A stretch of 64,000 bases of DNA, from NCBI RefSeq assembly GCF_028009165.1, contig NC_079243.1:558001-622000 (forward strand). The letters are read 5' to 3'. Shown here in pieces: positions 31,879-43,158 of this stretch (its first letter is position 1; each line of letters opens with the position of its first letter). The notes under the pieces are model-generated. The model was not told where the DNA came from and ran no database searches. It saw only the letters and a list, made by a program, of their open reading frames with translations. A program made the position numbers and the translations under genes. Source of the stretch: Akanthomyces muscarius (taxonomy: Eukaryota; Ascomycota; Sordariomycetes; Hypocreales; Cordycipitaceae).

Positions 31879-32181
31879 CTAATACTTTCGATGAAGCCGA
31901 TTGCAATGTTGTTTTAAGGCATCTACTTCGGAAAATATTTCGTGGGAACTGGTGAAAGCACTGTAGGTGAAAGAGGGTGCAATGTATTTATAAGGAATAT
32001 AGGCGCTGGTTGGAGGGCTTGGGCGCTGTGGTTTAGTGGAGCGCAGTCGGTAGGAGATAGTGTGCTTGAGGATACCGATAATGATTCCCAGTGTAACAGA
32101 GAGCTCGCTAATACATCTCACATCCTCTTGCGCGTTGCGTGTGAAGATGATATTGATTGGTGTGGGAGAAGTGAAAGGCAT
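31879..32181 (-). other. Possible N-terminal exon of the ankyrin remnant
   Basis: A 100-codon frame from an ATG at 32181 (MPFTSPTPINIIFTRNAQED ...) ends SEVDALKQHCNRLHRKY. The end resembles the start of helical N-terminal domains of fungal STAND/ankyrin proteins, but I could not join it cleanly to the ankyrin fragment. Confidence 0.3.
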
Positions 32182-32382
32182 TATTTTGATAAGTGCGGCT
32201 CTTCGCTCTAGGACTTGTAAGCAGTTGACATTAATTGTACGTGCGATCGAGCAAGAGGCTGTCAGTTCATCGAGACATAGACAAATACGAACGTGTGTAA
32301 ACCCAGAGGAAAGAAGATAAAAGTTGGAAAAATTACAGCTACACAAGCGCAAGGGCGCCAGGAGAATCGAAGAAAGGTTTAC

Positions 32383-32475
32383 TTGAAGTGGAAGAGCGCC
32401 AGAAGTGGAAGAGTGCCAGAAGTGGAAGAGCGCCAGAAGTGGAAGAGCGCCAGAAGTGGAAAAGAGGAAGATGGC
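32383..32475. repeat. 17-bp minisatellite (about 5 units)
   Basis: Units AGAAGTGGAAGAGCGCC with small changes. The same 17-bp family occurs at 47982-48062 with GTGC in place of CGCC. Confidence 0.85.
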
Positions 32476-32735
32476 CCGAGACAGGTGTCGCGTGCAAGAT
32501 AGATCCCGCGCGTCTATTTTATCCAATGTAAGAGCTGGCACGTCCTCGCCGCACCAAGAACACTATTCGGCACTTTTCAGTGCATTGCAAGGAGCGTCCA
32601 GCCCAAATCTTCATCATAAAGTGCTCCAAACATGTTGTCACTTTATCAATACCTATATTCATACCGAAAAGAAGCCTTGGCTTGGTATTTAGGGGCATGG
32701 AATAGTCATAATGACAACAGCGAATAGCTATCAAT

Positions 32736-33056
32736 ATGGCTACTTCCATAAAAGCTGAGGAGACCATGCAACAGCCCGTATTTTCCGCGCCCGAGAGCAA
32801 GTTCTATGAAACTCACACAACAACAAACCGAATGGAAAATGCTCATTGTATGCATCAGCAACGGCGACGAAGCACATGTTTTGCTGGAGAGGTCCGCGAT
32901 GCTGAAAATCGCCTTCGTCAGATTGGACGGATTTTGACACACTTAGCCAGTCAGGAAAACACAATTTTAGCCCAGCAGGCCGAAGGCGGCACAAAACCTC
33001 GGGAACGGGAGACAATGAGATTGGAGGCATCGAAGATGTTACAGGCTATTCTATAA
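32736..33056 (+). CDS. Small hypothetical protein
   Basis: A 106-residue frame starting at an ATG (MATSIKAEETMQQPVFSAPE). The second half is helical and amphipathic (EVRDAENRLRQIGRILTHLA), and looks like a short coiled coil. There is no signal peptide and no recognised family. Frames on the other strand over the same bases are less plausible. Could be a real orphan gene. Confidence 0.4.
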   Translation: MATSIKAEETMQQPVFSAPESKFYETHTTTNRMENAHCMHQQRRRSTCFAGEVRDAENRLRQIGRILTHLASQENTILAQQAEGGTKPRERETMRLEASKMLQAIL

Positions 33057-33419
33057 ATCACATAGCCAGCATGAATTGACTGAGCAGGGTGTGTCCATGT
33101 TACATCATGTATATGACAGTATCTATCGCGCTGCCTATTTGTATTGTGAAGTGAGAAAGTGAGCAAATGACGAAATTGATGCTTGATAAGAATATACCCT
33201 TCTTTGTTTCCAGCATTTGTTTTTCCTGTTGAGTCAACATCGGTCTGTTAGTCGCCTTTTAGCGAAGTCAGATTCTCCTGCATCGCAACAGGCCTCAAGC
33301 CATACCGTCGTTTACCAGAGCGATTACGTCCGCGGATTCTATATAAAACAGTAGACGAATCACGATTGCAGCAGTTGAAATTGAACAATTCAATTGCGTC
33401 TTTTTCACAAACTACAAAA
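33057..33419. promoter_or_regulatory. Upstream region of the secreted protein gene
   Basis: No gene. A TATAAAA element at about 33341-33347 lies ~75 nt before the ATG at 33420. Confidence 0.5.
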
Positions 33420-33929
33420 ATGAAGTGCCGCTGGATTTTATTGAGCCTCCCCTGTTTTGTGAGCGGAACGTTAGCCAGCATCACAACCTCACCAAACAGT
33501 ACCTCAACGGCCTCCGAAACAGAACTTTTCTCGTCTACCAGGACGCCATCGATCCCATCGTCCCTACCAACAGCGATAGAAGAAGCTTATGAGCAGTTTG
33601 ACAACAAACCATACTGCTATAGTGGAAATTATACGGACGCCGTCGACTCGGGCATCTTCGAAAAGTGGGCGCGTGACTTTTGTCGACAGACACACGAACC
33701 ACTTTCCCCCGAGAATGGCGTCTATAACAGCTCATATACGCACGGTAGACTTGGGTGTGATTTTTTTATGCATTGGGACTCAATCAATATGAGCTGTACT
33801 AGCCACAAAGATATTGACCCCGATGCATGCTACACCTCACTACTAGACATTGAGAAAAAATGTTATTCTTACGGGCGGGGCGGGACTATGGCAAAGGATT
33901 GTATTGTTTATACGTTTTCACCTAATTAG
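33420..33929 (+). CDS. Small secreted cysteine-containing protein (effector-like)
   Basis: Start at 33420 opens a signal peptide (MKCRWILLSLPCFVSGTLA); the longer in-frame extension upstream lacks one and overlaps the TATA region. The 170-residue product has a Ser/Thr-rich linker (residues ~20-55), then a compact Tyr/Trp/Cys-rich domain with about seven cysteines (NKPYCYSG, ARDFCRQTH, RLGCDFFMHW, MSCTS, DACYTS, KKCYSYG, KDCIVY). N-glycosylation sites include NYT, NSS and NMS. Such proteins are exported and often act at the host or competitor interface, but no family is recognised and the role is unknown. Confidence 0.65.
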   Translation: MKCRWILLSLPCFVSGTLASITTSPNSTSTASETELFSSTRTPSIPSSLPTAIEEAYEQFDNKPYCYSGNYTDAVDSGIFEKWARDFCRQTHEPLSPENGVYNSSYTHGRLGCDFFMHWDSINMSCTSHKDIDPDACYTSLLDIEKKCYSYGRGGTMAKDCIVYTFSPN

Positions 33930-34279
33930 GGCAGGACTTATATATCTCGTATAGTTCAGGTCGATCTGCATAAAGGTTTGATCAAACAGTTGTATGGCTG
34001 GTCCCTAAGCCGGCGTGAGGGCGCCTCCACCGAGTTGAATTGAATTGTTGAAGGAAGCCCCCAAGAACTGCAGTCTACGTAATGATGGTAACTTAATAGG
34101 CGTGTTTGAATACGCAGTGGACCTCGCGTAGCTGTCGCTTTTGTGTAAGGCTCACAACAGTACGGTGTAGTCCTGTCTTTCCATCTGTCTGTTAGTAGTC
34201 TTTACCTAAACGTGGTCAATAGAACGTGCAGCTATTTCAAGGAGAAATTTGCAAAACGGGACTAATTTCAAAACTATTC
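33930..34279. other. Convergent intergenic region
   Basis: Between two convergent secreted-protein genes. No supported gene. Confidence 0.5.
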
Positions 34280-35082
34280 TCAATTGAAAAGGTCTACCTG
34301 TACTACCCCGCCATTCTCCCAGCCTCCGCATCCTCCCTGTGGCTGGCCGTTGGCATCGTACCCAAAGCGCCGGTTTCCGGCTTGCGCTTCACAATTTTGG
34401 AGATAGTATGTGTTGTCCTGCCAGCAGGAGTTGCCACTCTTGCACTTGAAAACACAAGTCTCCATATTTGAGACACAGCCACCGCCGGTTCGAATCTCCA
34501 TGCTATTTCCTCTCATGTTCGGCTCACGGGACACATTAATGGTAGCATACGGTCCAGACGTGAACTCACCCCACGTATTATAAACCTGACCATACGGACT
34601 AAGTATAGTCGTTCGATCGTATAAAGCCGCGAATCCACCAGAAACATTGCCACCTACGGAAATGACGACACTATCCCCGGTGATTGGCAGTGAGTAAGTA
34701 ACATATGGCTGGCGAGCGCTGACAAAGCTTGATTGGAAATCAGCGTTATGCCAGATCATAAGTGTAACGGGAACATCGGCTCGGTTGGTGAATGTAAGCT
34801 TGTTGGGGCCATTGTCACCAATCCAGATTCTACCATTGTTGCTAAAGTCATTGATACCCATCTCGCTGACATCAATGCTGCGCATATACTCACAATCCTC
34901 TCGCAGAAGACCTGGAACCGGGTTCACGCAGACGATGCTACGCTTTGAATTAGCCATAGTAAGTTTGCTACTCAGGCTTGTCAAACATTGTCTCAATCTT
35001 ATTTTGTATTGGTCACCTACTTCTGAGAAGCGCTAGCGACAGAGACAGCAGCAGCGGCAATGATCATAGCATCGAGCCACAT
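34280..35082 (-). CDS. Secreted allergen/effector-like Gly/Cys-rich protein
   Basis: Exons 35021-35082 and 34280-34967 join across a 53-nt intron (GTAGGT...GAGTAG) to 249 residues. Exon 1 encodes exactly a signal peptide, MWLDAMIIAAAAVSVASA, which supports the join. The mature protein contains IWIGDNGPNKLTFTNRA, QPYVTYSLPITGDSVV, GGFAALYDRTTILSPYGQVY, NTWGEF, then a Cys-rich end (GGGCVSNMETCVFKCKSG, PQGGCGGWENGG). This order is familiar from secreted fungal proteins labelled allergen Asp f 4-like or effector-like; the exact family name is uncertain. Six or more cysteines suggest disulfides in the C-terminal third. It is probably extracellular and beta-rich; function unknown. Confidence 0.75.
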
Positions 35083-37043
35083 TGTTTTTATGTCTTTCAA
35101 TTTTGGCATTGCTCATCAAGTTTTTTTTAAACATGTGGTGGCCCTGCTCCTATATAAGTAATGTATCGTGCTTGCAGGCGAATGCCACCAGCGGTTCGAA
35201 GGTGCCTGCAAATGATTCGAGACACGCGAGGAGGAACCGGAAATACACTTTTGGAGAAACAGCCAAGTTCTTTATTTGACAAATGACAGTTTATTCTTGA
35301 AGACTGCATGGGTGACTGATTCGTTAAAAATGCGGCATACTTTTGCAGTGGATGGTGCACAGAAGAAGTCTTGCAGTGCCTCGCTCCCCGTCTGCGAACG
35401 GTGGACTGTCACAATCAACGCTGCGGTATGCTTCTCTGGGATTACTCTAAGTTCCTGGAGTTATTAATACATTTCTGAGCCTTATACTCCTCGATGACAA
35501 TGCAAGAAAGCCAAGCTAAGGGAAGGCGCCGCACCGGGATCCAGAGAAAAAAAAGTCGTAAGTCGCGGCGCAAGCGCGACAACTGTGAAAGTGGAAGAGG
35601 TTGGTTGGTTCTAGAAGAGACTAAAAGTCAGTGGTGCATTTAAAGACGGTCATTTCACAAGGATGTCGGCTGTCCACTCTATGCCGCGTTAGTGGAAGGG
35701 ACAGCGCTAACTATAACTAGGTTGCCATCCTCCTGTTGGCATCCAGATGGCAGTGAGATGGGCTGGCGCTGCTGGTGGATGTTCACTGTCATGGACGGGG
35801 GCATACGGTGGTTACCCACCAGCCAAGCTGTCCGTCGTCCAGGCCTGATAGCCTGCCCACGCCAGCACATGCCCATGGATGGCGCTGCTGGTTGCGATAG
35901 GTAGGACATTCACCGACAGCGATGGTAACGCCGGAGGCCTACCACAAGCCCGACAGCCTTCTCAGGTCAGCACCTACCAAGACCGTAGTGTCTTGTCCAT
36001 CTGCCTTTGCAGCCAACTCAGGTCATCCCTGTTCTATCCTTTTTCTACGTTTGGCTGGTCACTCTCCCTCATCCGGCCGTAGTGGCCCTACAGAAATTGC
36101 GTACACTCCATTCGACGTCACCCGATCAAAACACGTATTCGCCATCAGCGCTCTCTAGGTATTCGACCGCCACCCGCTCCATTTCAGAGGGCGCTCTGCC
36201 GAGTTCACCACTACCTCCCTGTCCACTATCCAGCCACCCTCCGCCAATATCTTAAAAGCGTCCGTACTTCTTTAACATCTTCCCCTCGTGATCTAGCCTG
36301 CACTTGTCAGTGCAGCAAACCGAAAAGAACACCAATAATTATACCTCGGCAGACGTTTCCATCTCTCCTTGCGCCACTGGAAAGCCGCGGAGAAGAGCTG
36401 TAGCGGCGCGTCCTCCGCTTGCGTTGCGTAATCTCCGTCAGAATCCAACGCGCCCCTGATCAATTCCTAAAACCTAGGACCAATGTTTGTCTCTTCCTGC
36501 ACATCTGCCTCGACAGCTTGTTCAGCGTCAGCAGACCTGCACTCTTCAGTGGCTAGCCCGCCCTCTGCACCATCGCCGTAGTGGGGTGTGACGCTCTCTT
36601 CGCCCCAGCCCCCGGGCCGCCTCAGAGCCTGGTAAAAAGGTCCGAGTTGCCCAAAGCAGTGTTAGTATATAACCAGCCCACCAAATATTTTCAGTCACGT
36701 TTTATTGTTGAGCACAGCTCTTTCGTAAGAGTGCCCTGCAGCTGTGGAGGAAGCTTGATGTGGAAATCTCGGTCTATTTTCTTGGCTGAATATCGCAGTT
36801 TCGCACATCCATAACCCTCAAAGTGCATATGTCGCAGATATGAATCTCGACGAAGCGGGCTGTCCACTTTCCGAGGTTTCCCTAGGCATTGTGTATATGT
36901 ACGCATTGTATAATGCCGCTTTTCGCCAAAATCGATGTTGCCTCTGCCGAACCGACCAGGAGTCAAATTTGGCCGTCTTTTTCGAAAATTGTAGAAAATA
37001 GGAACACTAAATCGTCCTCTCTCCTTGTGACCAATCCTCTTGA
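35083..37043. other. 2-kb gene-poor region
   Basis: No supported gene. Several mutually overlapping short frames (for example 35679-36255) look like decayed sequence. 36690-37040 on the minus strand has a 118-codon frame without family resemblance or supporting start context. Confidence 0.45.
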
Positions 37044-38093
37044 TCATACAACTTGGAATAGAGCAGCGACGACACCAACGACAACAACAGCAGCTTCGAT
37101 ACCGAGATGGGCGGTGCCAGCTGTGGAAACGGGGGGGGTGCTACTTCCGGAGACGATAGGAAGGCCACTAGCGAGAGGCGGAGGAGGACGGTGCGGGAAG
37201 AAAGAAGTGACAGAACTGCAATCGCCGTCGGGACCAGCCTTCTGCCCAAAACGGCAACCAAAAGACTGCGAAGGAGTGTGGGAAGCATGGATTGATGGTT
37301 GAAAAAGTGGCCTTTCAGAAACAAACGAGGAAGGAGGGGGAGCTTCACTGGAAGACTGAGGGAGGAGCTCCTGCTTCGAAGACTGAAGAGGAAGCGGAGG
37401 AGACTCGGTGCTGAGCATAGGGCAGACGGTAGTCGAAACGGGAACAATGGAAGTCAGAACAACAGTTGACTCGTCCGGGCAGTTTGTGGCCTGAAGAGGG
37501 CACTTGGTAACAATGTGCGTTGAAGTAGTGAAAATGGTCGAGGTCGTCCACGGAAGGGTCTTCGATGGGGAAGGCTGAAAGCCAACAAAGCTGCTCTCTG
37601 CCGGGGAGCTGGTAGCCACGCTTGTGGACGCATTGTTGCTACTAACAGGGTAGGCAGTGGTAGAGATAGGAATTTTGGATGTTGTCATGAGAGAAGAAGT
37701 GCTGGACTCAGTCATGGTGGCGCACTCAGTAGTGCTCTCCAGGGTAGGGGTGACAGGAGGGGTAGAGACGGTGATCTGCGACTGAGACGAGGTTGTAACA
37801 GGAGAAGGGGTGTTCGTCGCAGTTTCGGTGATGCAATCTGTTATGGTGGCCGTGTAAGCTATGCACGAGCAGACAGACGAGAGAGGAGCAACACCCAGGC
37901 AATTGCGGTACTGCGTGGGGATGGCACTAGCATCCGTGGTAGTGCCAGAGATCCAGGCAATGCAAAAGGCGGGAGCCTGGTCAGAATAGCGAGGGTCAAC
38001 CAGGTTGCGGTAGCAGCCATCGTGCTCGCAATCGGGGTAAGTCCATGCGTAGGCGCCCGTGGCTAGGGCCGAGATGAGGACGGTAGTCTTCAT
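37044..38093 (-). CDS. GPI-anchored Ser/Thr-rich cell-wall protein
   Basis: Single exon, 349 residues. Signal peptide 1-16 (MKTTVLISALATGAYA). The N-terminal Cys domain (WTYPDCEHDGCYRNLVDPRY ... FCIAWISG ... NCLGV ... CSCIAYTATITDC) is typical of a fungal wall-protein family. A long Ser/Thr/Pro region follows, with the repeat-like TTSTHIVTKCPLQATNCPDES and VPVSTTVCP seen in adhesin-type proteins, and the C-terminus ends in a hydrophobic helix (GIEAAVVVVGVVAALFQVV), the GPI signal. It should be exported, heavily O-glycosylated and linked to the wall, perhaps for adhesion. A TTATAC element upstream (about 38267) is a weak promoter candidate. Confidence 0.75.
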   Translation of the reverse strand: MKTTVLISALATGAYAWTYPDCEHDGCYRNLVDPRYSDQAPAFCIAWISGTTTDASAIPTQYRNCLGVAPLSSVCSCIAYTATITDCITETATNTPSPVTTSSQSQITVSTPPVTPTLESTTECATMTESSTSSLMTTSKIPISTTAYPVSSNNASTSVATSSPAESSFVGFQPSPSKTLPWTTSTIFTTSTHIVTKCPLQATNCPDESTVVLTSIVPVSTTVCPMLSTESPPLPLQSSKQELLPQSSSEAPPPSSFVSERPLFQPSIHASHTPSQSFGCRFGQKAGPDGDCSSVTSFFPHRPPPPLASGLPIVSGSSTPPVSTAGTAHLGIEAAVVVVGVVAALFQVV

Positions 38094-39154
38094 GAGGGCG
38101 CTTGGTTGTGAGGGTTGCTACAACTCCCAGTTAGACGAGAGTGTATGTTAATTCTGCAGAAGCAAAAACGGAAACAAGAAACAATACAGAAAGAAGATAT
38201 TTGCACTCATGTATAGGCGAGCGGAGAGTAGAGGCTGCATGACGAGCGAGGAGGTCCGGGATCCTTATACCTCTGTCTCCCCACAAGTGACTGCTTAAAA
38301 GCACCTGTTGCCTGGACGGAAGAACACTGCACGGGCACAAGCGCATGAGTAGAAGCCATGGCAATATGATAACCGTGCCGCCCTTGCCTTGACTAGCCTC
38401 CTCAGTTGGCAGACGATCCGTCTCATTGGGAGGCTGGCCCTCACTTCGGCGCCAGCAACGTAGCTATGAAATCAGTGCATTCCGCTCTAGCAAGCCTATT
38501 GGGATTCTGCTTTCCATTTTTTGGTCGTTGCCTCGGCGGGTCGATTCTCTTCGTGATATTGTGCAGCCGGTTTTGGCGCAGCCACTTTCGGTGTAGTCAC
38601 TTTTTGGCTGATGTGTTGGTGGCTGTTATAAACTAGACCAGCGCCATTCTTCAGCCTCCAGCCTGTCCACTTTAGCTCTATGCTTGCCTCATCGGCGCAG
38701 TTTGCCAACTTCTATCATCACGTTGTTGGTAGCTCCATTGCCGTGCGATGCCTGTCAACAGCTTTCTTTTCATCCATTCTCTCTTCAATCCGCCGAGTAG
38801 ATGTTGCTTTTCAGGCTGGAGCAAAAGCAAGGGCGGCGGCGAAGGCCACCCGGGATATGGCTTTTTGCTCCGGCCTTTGGCTAGCGTTTACAGCTCTTCA
38901 CTCGTTACCGCCTTGATCTTCGTGCCCCATTCTAGATATCTCCTCTGGCTAAACCCACGAGCGTCTTTTTGCATCCTTGCTTCTTTGCCAAGGCCTTGGT
39001 TGCTGGCTTGCTGCGAATTTTTCTGCGCTGGCGGCTCTCCTTTGTTCATTGTTTTGCCTGTTTTTCTCTTTGATCTTCTTTATCATTATTTCAGGTTTCA
39101 GGGGCGTGTATTAGCGCCTGTTTTCTGGCCTACCAGCCCTCTTGATTAGCGTGA
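38094..39154. other. Gene-poor, pyrimidine-rich region
   Basis: No supported gene. 38500-39130 is rich in TTTT and CTTT words in the plus strand and resembles 16700-17130 in texture, possibly old repeat DNA leading into the fold-back repeats. Confidence 0.4.
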
Positions 39155-39229
39155 CGACCTGAAAACGCCCACTAACACCACCGACTTTTAGCGGTTGCAG
39201 CGCACGCCAATTTTAAAAAGATAGAGAAT
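39155..39229. repeat. Degenerate partial copy of the fold-back repeat
   Basis: Matches one arm of the adjacent element (ACGCCCACTAACACC, GCAGCGCACGCC) with more mismatches, in tandem just upstream of it. Confidence 0.65.
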
Positions 39230-39241
39230 ATAAGGTGAATT

Positions 39242-39465
39242 GTTATGTGCAAAACCAGCTTGAGGTCACTCTCTGTCTTTAAAAATTAGCGTGCGCTGTA
39301 ACAGCTAAAGATGGGCGGTGTTAGTGGGCGTTTCCAGGTCTTTACACTAATTAATAGGCCCGCGGGCCTGTAAATTAGCGCTGGTGCCGCCCATTTTTAG
39401 CTGCTACAGCGCAAGGCCTATTTAAAAGACAGAGAGTCTGACCTCAAGCTGGTTTTGAGCATAAC
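39242..39465. repeat. 224-bp fold-back (MITE-like) element
   Basis: The termini are inverted repeats: GTTATGTGCAAAACCAGC on the left and, in reverse complement, GTTATGCTCAAAACCAGC on the right, followed by TTGAGGTCA. The arms stay largely complementary for about 90 bp and meet around a GGCCCGCGGGCC palindrome. No coding capacity. A truncated copy lies at 13819-13974 and a degenerate arm at 39155-39229. No clear target duplication was found. Confidence 0.8.
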
Positions 39466-39662
39466 AAAAGCTGGTTTCGCAAGAATGAATACAAACGTCT
39501 CAGAATATGAATCAAGAATACAAGGCAAGGGACAGTGTCTGGGAAAAAGAAACTTTCCATCTGAGAGTTTCATTTCCAAGTAGCGAAAGCCGAAACCGGT
39601 TGGCTCGTCTTACTGCTTGCAAATTGTCTCGCAGCAACTGCACGATGCCTGATTGAGATCAT

Positions 39663-40146
39663 TCAGACTCTCACAGTCGGCTTATACACTGCTAAGAACA
39701 TGAACCCCGCCCAAATCACCACGCCAATGGCGGCAGAAGCATATATAACTTTGCAAATTGATAATTCGTAACATCCAGTGGGGAGGTCCCGACCTATTAC
39801 CAAAGAGCCTGCAAACCAAAGAATGACCGAGACCCCATTAACACCCCGATCAAAGAGCTTATCGTATGCCCTTTGGTAGACATGATTAGACACGATACTG
39901 TACGCACATCCGAGAATAGACCAGGTACTAATGATGAGAATAAAGATGTACCTATCAGCCTGGGTTATTTCGTTTCCTCGGACCACAACTAATGAAGTTA
40001 GTAGATCTGTTTGTTTCCGGTGTATTGAGAAGTTGAAAAGAGTTTAATAGCTTACTCCAGGCTGTAAGAATGAGCTGAACAGCGACTAGAAGCAATAAGC
40101 TCACACGAGCGGTAAGGGCGCTTCGGTGACGCCAAAATTCTAGCAT
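39663..40146 (-). CDS. Small four-span membrane protein
   Basis: Exons 40056-40146 and 39663-39988 join across a 67-nt intron (GTAAGC donor, CTACTAACTT branch, CATTAG acceptor) to 138 residues. The start MLEFWRHRSALTARV is chosen because the rest of exon 1 is then one membrane helix (SLLLLVAVQLILTAW). Three more spans follow: YIFILIISTWSILGCAYSIV, a weaker one around GVNGVSVILWFAGSLVI and VIYASAAIGVVIWAGFMFLA. The layout of four short spans with a glycine/alanine-rich last span is like fungal MARVEL-type proteins of the plasma membrane. Family assignment is tentative. Confidence 0.65.
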
Positions 40147-42069
40147 TTTTAGCGTGTTGCTCGTGCACAATGCATTTTTGGGAAATAATTTAGCAAATGA
40201 CTGATTTGCCAATTCACAAGAAAATCTCTTCCGGAATTCATTACTATTTATGTATGAAGTCATACGCACGGGGTCGTAATCCCACCGTACGGCTATTAGC
40301 CACTACTGGCACATCGACCTAGTGGATGTGGAATAGTTCTAGGTCGGTCAGTTACCGGCTTGAGACTGGTGCAGTGAACATTAGCAAGCAGATACCTTGA
40401 GCTGTCAGATATGGTCGCTATAGGCGGTTCGAACCTTCGTGAATGGCCCGTGCTGATATTGCTGTGAGCAAAAGCAGAGCGCGGAGACGAAAAAGAATTC
40501 TTTAATTACAGCATCTTGCCAATGATTCAATATACACCATCGACTTAACAGACGTAACCCTTTTCCATCACAAAGCTAAGTTGGTTTGCCATTTGAGAAC
40601 TTCGCGACGGTTGCGCCAGTCTTCCTTCCAGCCCGGTCTGGGTCTGAAAAGGACTGTCTCACTAAAATCAATGATGTTTTTTTAGATCTGACTTTCGTTC
40701 TCCAAGAAGTCCACGAAAGATTGCGACTCCACGAAGCTACCATTCAGAGTAAAGACTTCCGTCTCGCACCACTGCGCAAGATGCGCAAGATGCGCAAGAT
40801 ATAAGCTTGCTATGCCGGCTTCTACGTGCCGTGAAAGGCCGCACCAGTTCGAAAGCTCTTCCATTCCACGGTGTCTGCGCTGTTTTCTTTTCTAAAAGAA
40901 GAAACGATTCTGGGCTGCGGAGGTCCTCTAACAATTTACAAAGCTTCTGTTGCACCATCTCGGGAGGAATCCAAGCCGGACAGCCCCGGAGGCCCGCGTG
41001 ACGCTGAAGCCACTGGTGGGCAATATACAGCAGAACTAGATTCAGTTAGATTATCAGCGTAGGCTTTCACACCTGGTCTACTCCAAAGATTTTGATACAG
41101 GATGGAATTTTCATGGGAGGCATAACGAAGGCGAGTATTGTAGCGGCAGTGACAGCACCACTGGAAGTGCAGGAGGATGTCGCTCAATCGTTTCGGCATT
41201 GGGGCTCGCGAAAAATAAATGATATATAGCAGTCATAGCGGCAGACAATTTAAAGTGAGATTTCGGCAGCATCAATTCCAATTATTGAGGTTATCAGGAG
41301 CAGAATCGCAAGAATCGCTTTTCTGGTTGAGACGGAGGAGCCAATGTTGATACACCCGGGTAACATGGCTGGTGAACCATCATCATGGTCGCTTATCCAC
41401 CGAGCATAAAATGGACCACTACGTACAGCCTAACAAACGTAGCAGTTTTTATTTTACGATAGTATCAGCCAAGTTATGAAGATAGAGTTCCAGAAGTGGG
41501 CAAGCGACAGGATTGAATGTTGCGCCCCGAGCAGAGCTCCGCAGGGAGACGCTGGCAGGTCACAGGCGAGGAGAAACAATAGATCCGAAGACTAAACAAC
41601 TGGACTAGCGAAGGGCTAAATCTGCATAGGATAAACAATCGCTAAATGGCAGGATGGCTGTCCACAGATAGCAACAGGGAGAGTCGGCAATAAATTGGTG
41701 AAAAAGAATTGGAGATTTAGAGAAGCGAAAAGCTGCTCACCCGTCTTGCATTGGAAAGCCAGAATGCCACTAGGTACCAACCTGCTACTGACCAGTTGGT
41801 CCAGAGCTTGCCGCATCGGTGAACGTTCAGAATTCATTGATAAAAGAAAGAAAAAAAGGCGCAGTGAAAAGGACCAAATGAAAATAAGAACAAATGAAAA
41901 GGCGTGAAGTGCAGTAGGGGTGGAAGAGGGACAGAAACTTGAAAGACGGCCATGAAGCAGATGCGACTGTCAGTTAGGTTCCTGCCTACCATTGACGACA
42001 GAGGAATATTTAAGCCTACGAATGGTCGCGAGGAGAATTTAAAGCAAACTCAAACGTCTCGCAGCAATA
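40147..42069. other. Gene-poor region
   Basis: About 1.9 kb without a supported gene. A 9-bp triplication (GCGCAAGAT type) lies near 40775-40800. Frames at 40586-41060 and 41616-42060 show no recognised motif. The last ~150 bp should contain the promoter of the gene at 42070. Confidence 0.45.
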
Positions 42070-43158
42070 ATGCTTACGAATCGAGAGATACAGGAAAAAA
42101 CCTTGGCAGTATGGGACAGGGCGCGGTCATTCAACGAGATTCGGGCCCGAAACCAGTTTTACATGGAACAAAGTCGAGATCAGAAGTATTGTGTAGCTCC
42201 ATACAATTTAGGGCCGATGACTGCTGAACAGTGCAAGCATATTGACACTTTGATACGGCTGCAATCCTATGGCATAATTCCTCTAGGAGGTGTCGACCCC
42301 ACAGGAATTCATTGGAAACAAATCGATGGAGAATACGTTCATACCAGAATCTTGTCTGATTTCGCTTTTCTCATAAGTTATGGCTACGAAACAAGGCGTT
42401 TCTTAGACAAGATCAAGAACGACGACCAGCTCAACAAGCAAGTAAGGGATTGTTATCTAAATACAGACATATGTATCATCGAAGACGGCCCGATAACCAT
42501 ACAACGAAGAGCCCGAGATATGAAACAGCTACATAAGCAGCCCTTCACTGTTATAGAGGGTGTTCGAGGTACAGTGAATCTGGATGATTACGGTTTGGAG
42601 GAGATCAGTGCCGTTACCTCGGTCGGTGCCTATCTCTGCCGTGTGATGTTGAAGATCGGCCAGGACGAATTCATGACAGGATCAGACTCTAGTGTGGCAC
42701 AAGTGATGCAAAACCTTCACTTGCTCCAAACTATAGAGAATTATGCACAACAAACCTTGACTCAGACAGAGAATGACTATATTCTGCCGCCGTACACCAG
42801 TCTTGGAAGCCAGAATTGCATACTAGACGAGTTGCACTGGGATATCTCGAAAGCGCCAGAGACTGCTACGCACATTGATGGAAATGTGGTCTTATCGACG
42901 AAGGTATTTTCAGGCCCCGTGAAGTTGCTTTTGCCAGACCGATACCATGAAATTGGCGAAGAAGAATGGGAAGGGTCCCCAGCGGATGAAGTGGAGATAT
43001 GTGTTGACGGAGGTTCTCTTTATGACATACTGCTAGCTGTTCAGCAGCAAGTTGGGAAAATGGATGCAGCTGCAGGCAAGCACCAGCATGGCGATAAGCT
43101 TTTGTTTGAAGGGTTACAAAGGCTCAATGACCAGACTTGGGGTGTCAACATTTGTTGA
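42070..43158 (+). CDS. Unknown protein with a downstream partial duplicate
   Basis: Single exon of 362 residues starting MLTNREIQEKTLAVWDRARS. Soluble, no signal peptide or membrane span. Conserved-looking blocks are YNLGPMTAEQCKHIDTLIRL, GIHWKQIDGEYVHTRILSDF, YLNTDICIIEDGPITIQRRA and, at the C-terminus, DEVEICVDGG, LLAVQQQVGKM and KLLFEGLQRLNDQTWGVNIC. I do not recognise the family. The last ~105 residues and 3' flank are repeated, diverged, at 43923-44279, so this C-terminal part may be a mobile or separately used module. Coding quality is good along its whole length. Confidence 0.65.
   Translation: MLTNREIQEKTLAVWDRARSFNEIRARNQFYMEQSRDQKYCVAPYNLGPMTAEQCKHIDTLIRLQSYGIIPLGGVDPTGIHWKQIDGEYVHTRILSDFAFLISYGYETRRFLDKIKNDDQLNKQVRDCYLNTDICIIEDGPITIQRRARDMKQLHKQPFTVIEGVRGTVNLDDYGLEEISAVTSVGAYLCRVMLKIGQDEFMTGSDSSVAQVMQNLHLLQTIENYAQQTLTQTENDYILPPYTSLGSQNCILDELHWDISKAPETATHIDGNVVLSTKVFSGPVKLLLPDRYHEIGEEEWEGSPADEVEICVDGGSLYDILLAVQQQVGKMDAAAGKHQHGDKLLFEGLQRLNDQTWGVNIC

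Noticed and set aside
34470..34500. Second T-loop-like GGTTCGAAT
   Set aside because: Lies inside the coding exon of the secreted protein at 34280-35082 and lacks the other tRNA arms.
38094..39154. Overlapping frames of 70-130 codons as genes
   Set aside because: Mutually overlapping, pyrimidine-run-derived translations without domain, signal peptide with continuation, or splice support.
40425..40450. GGTTCGAACC resembling a tRNA T-loop
   Set aside because: The flanking bases do not pair into a 5-bp T-stem and no acceptor or anticodon arm fits around it.
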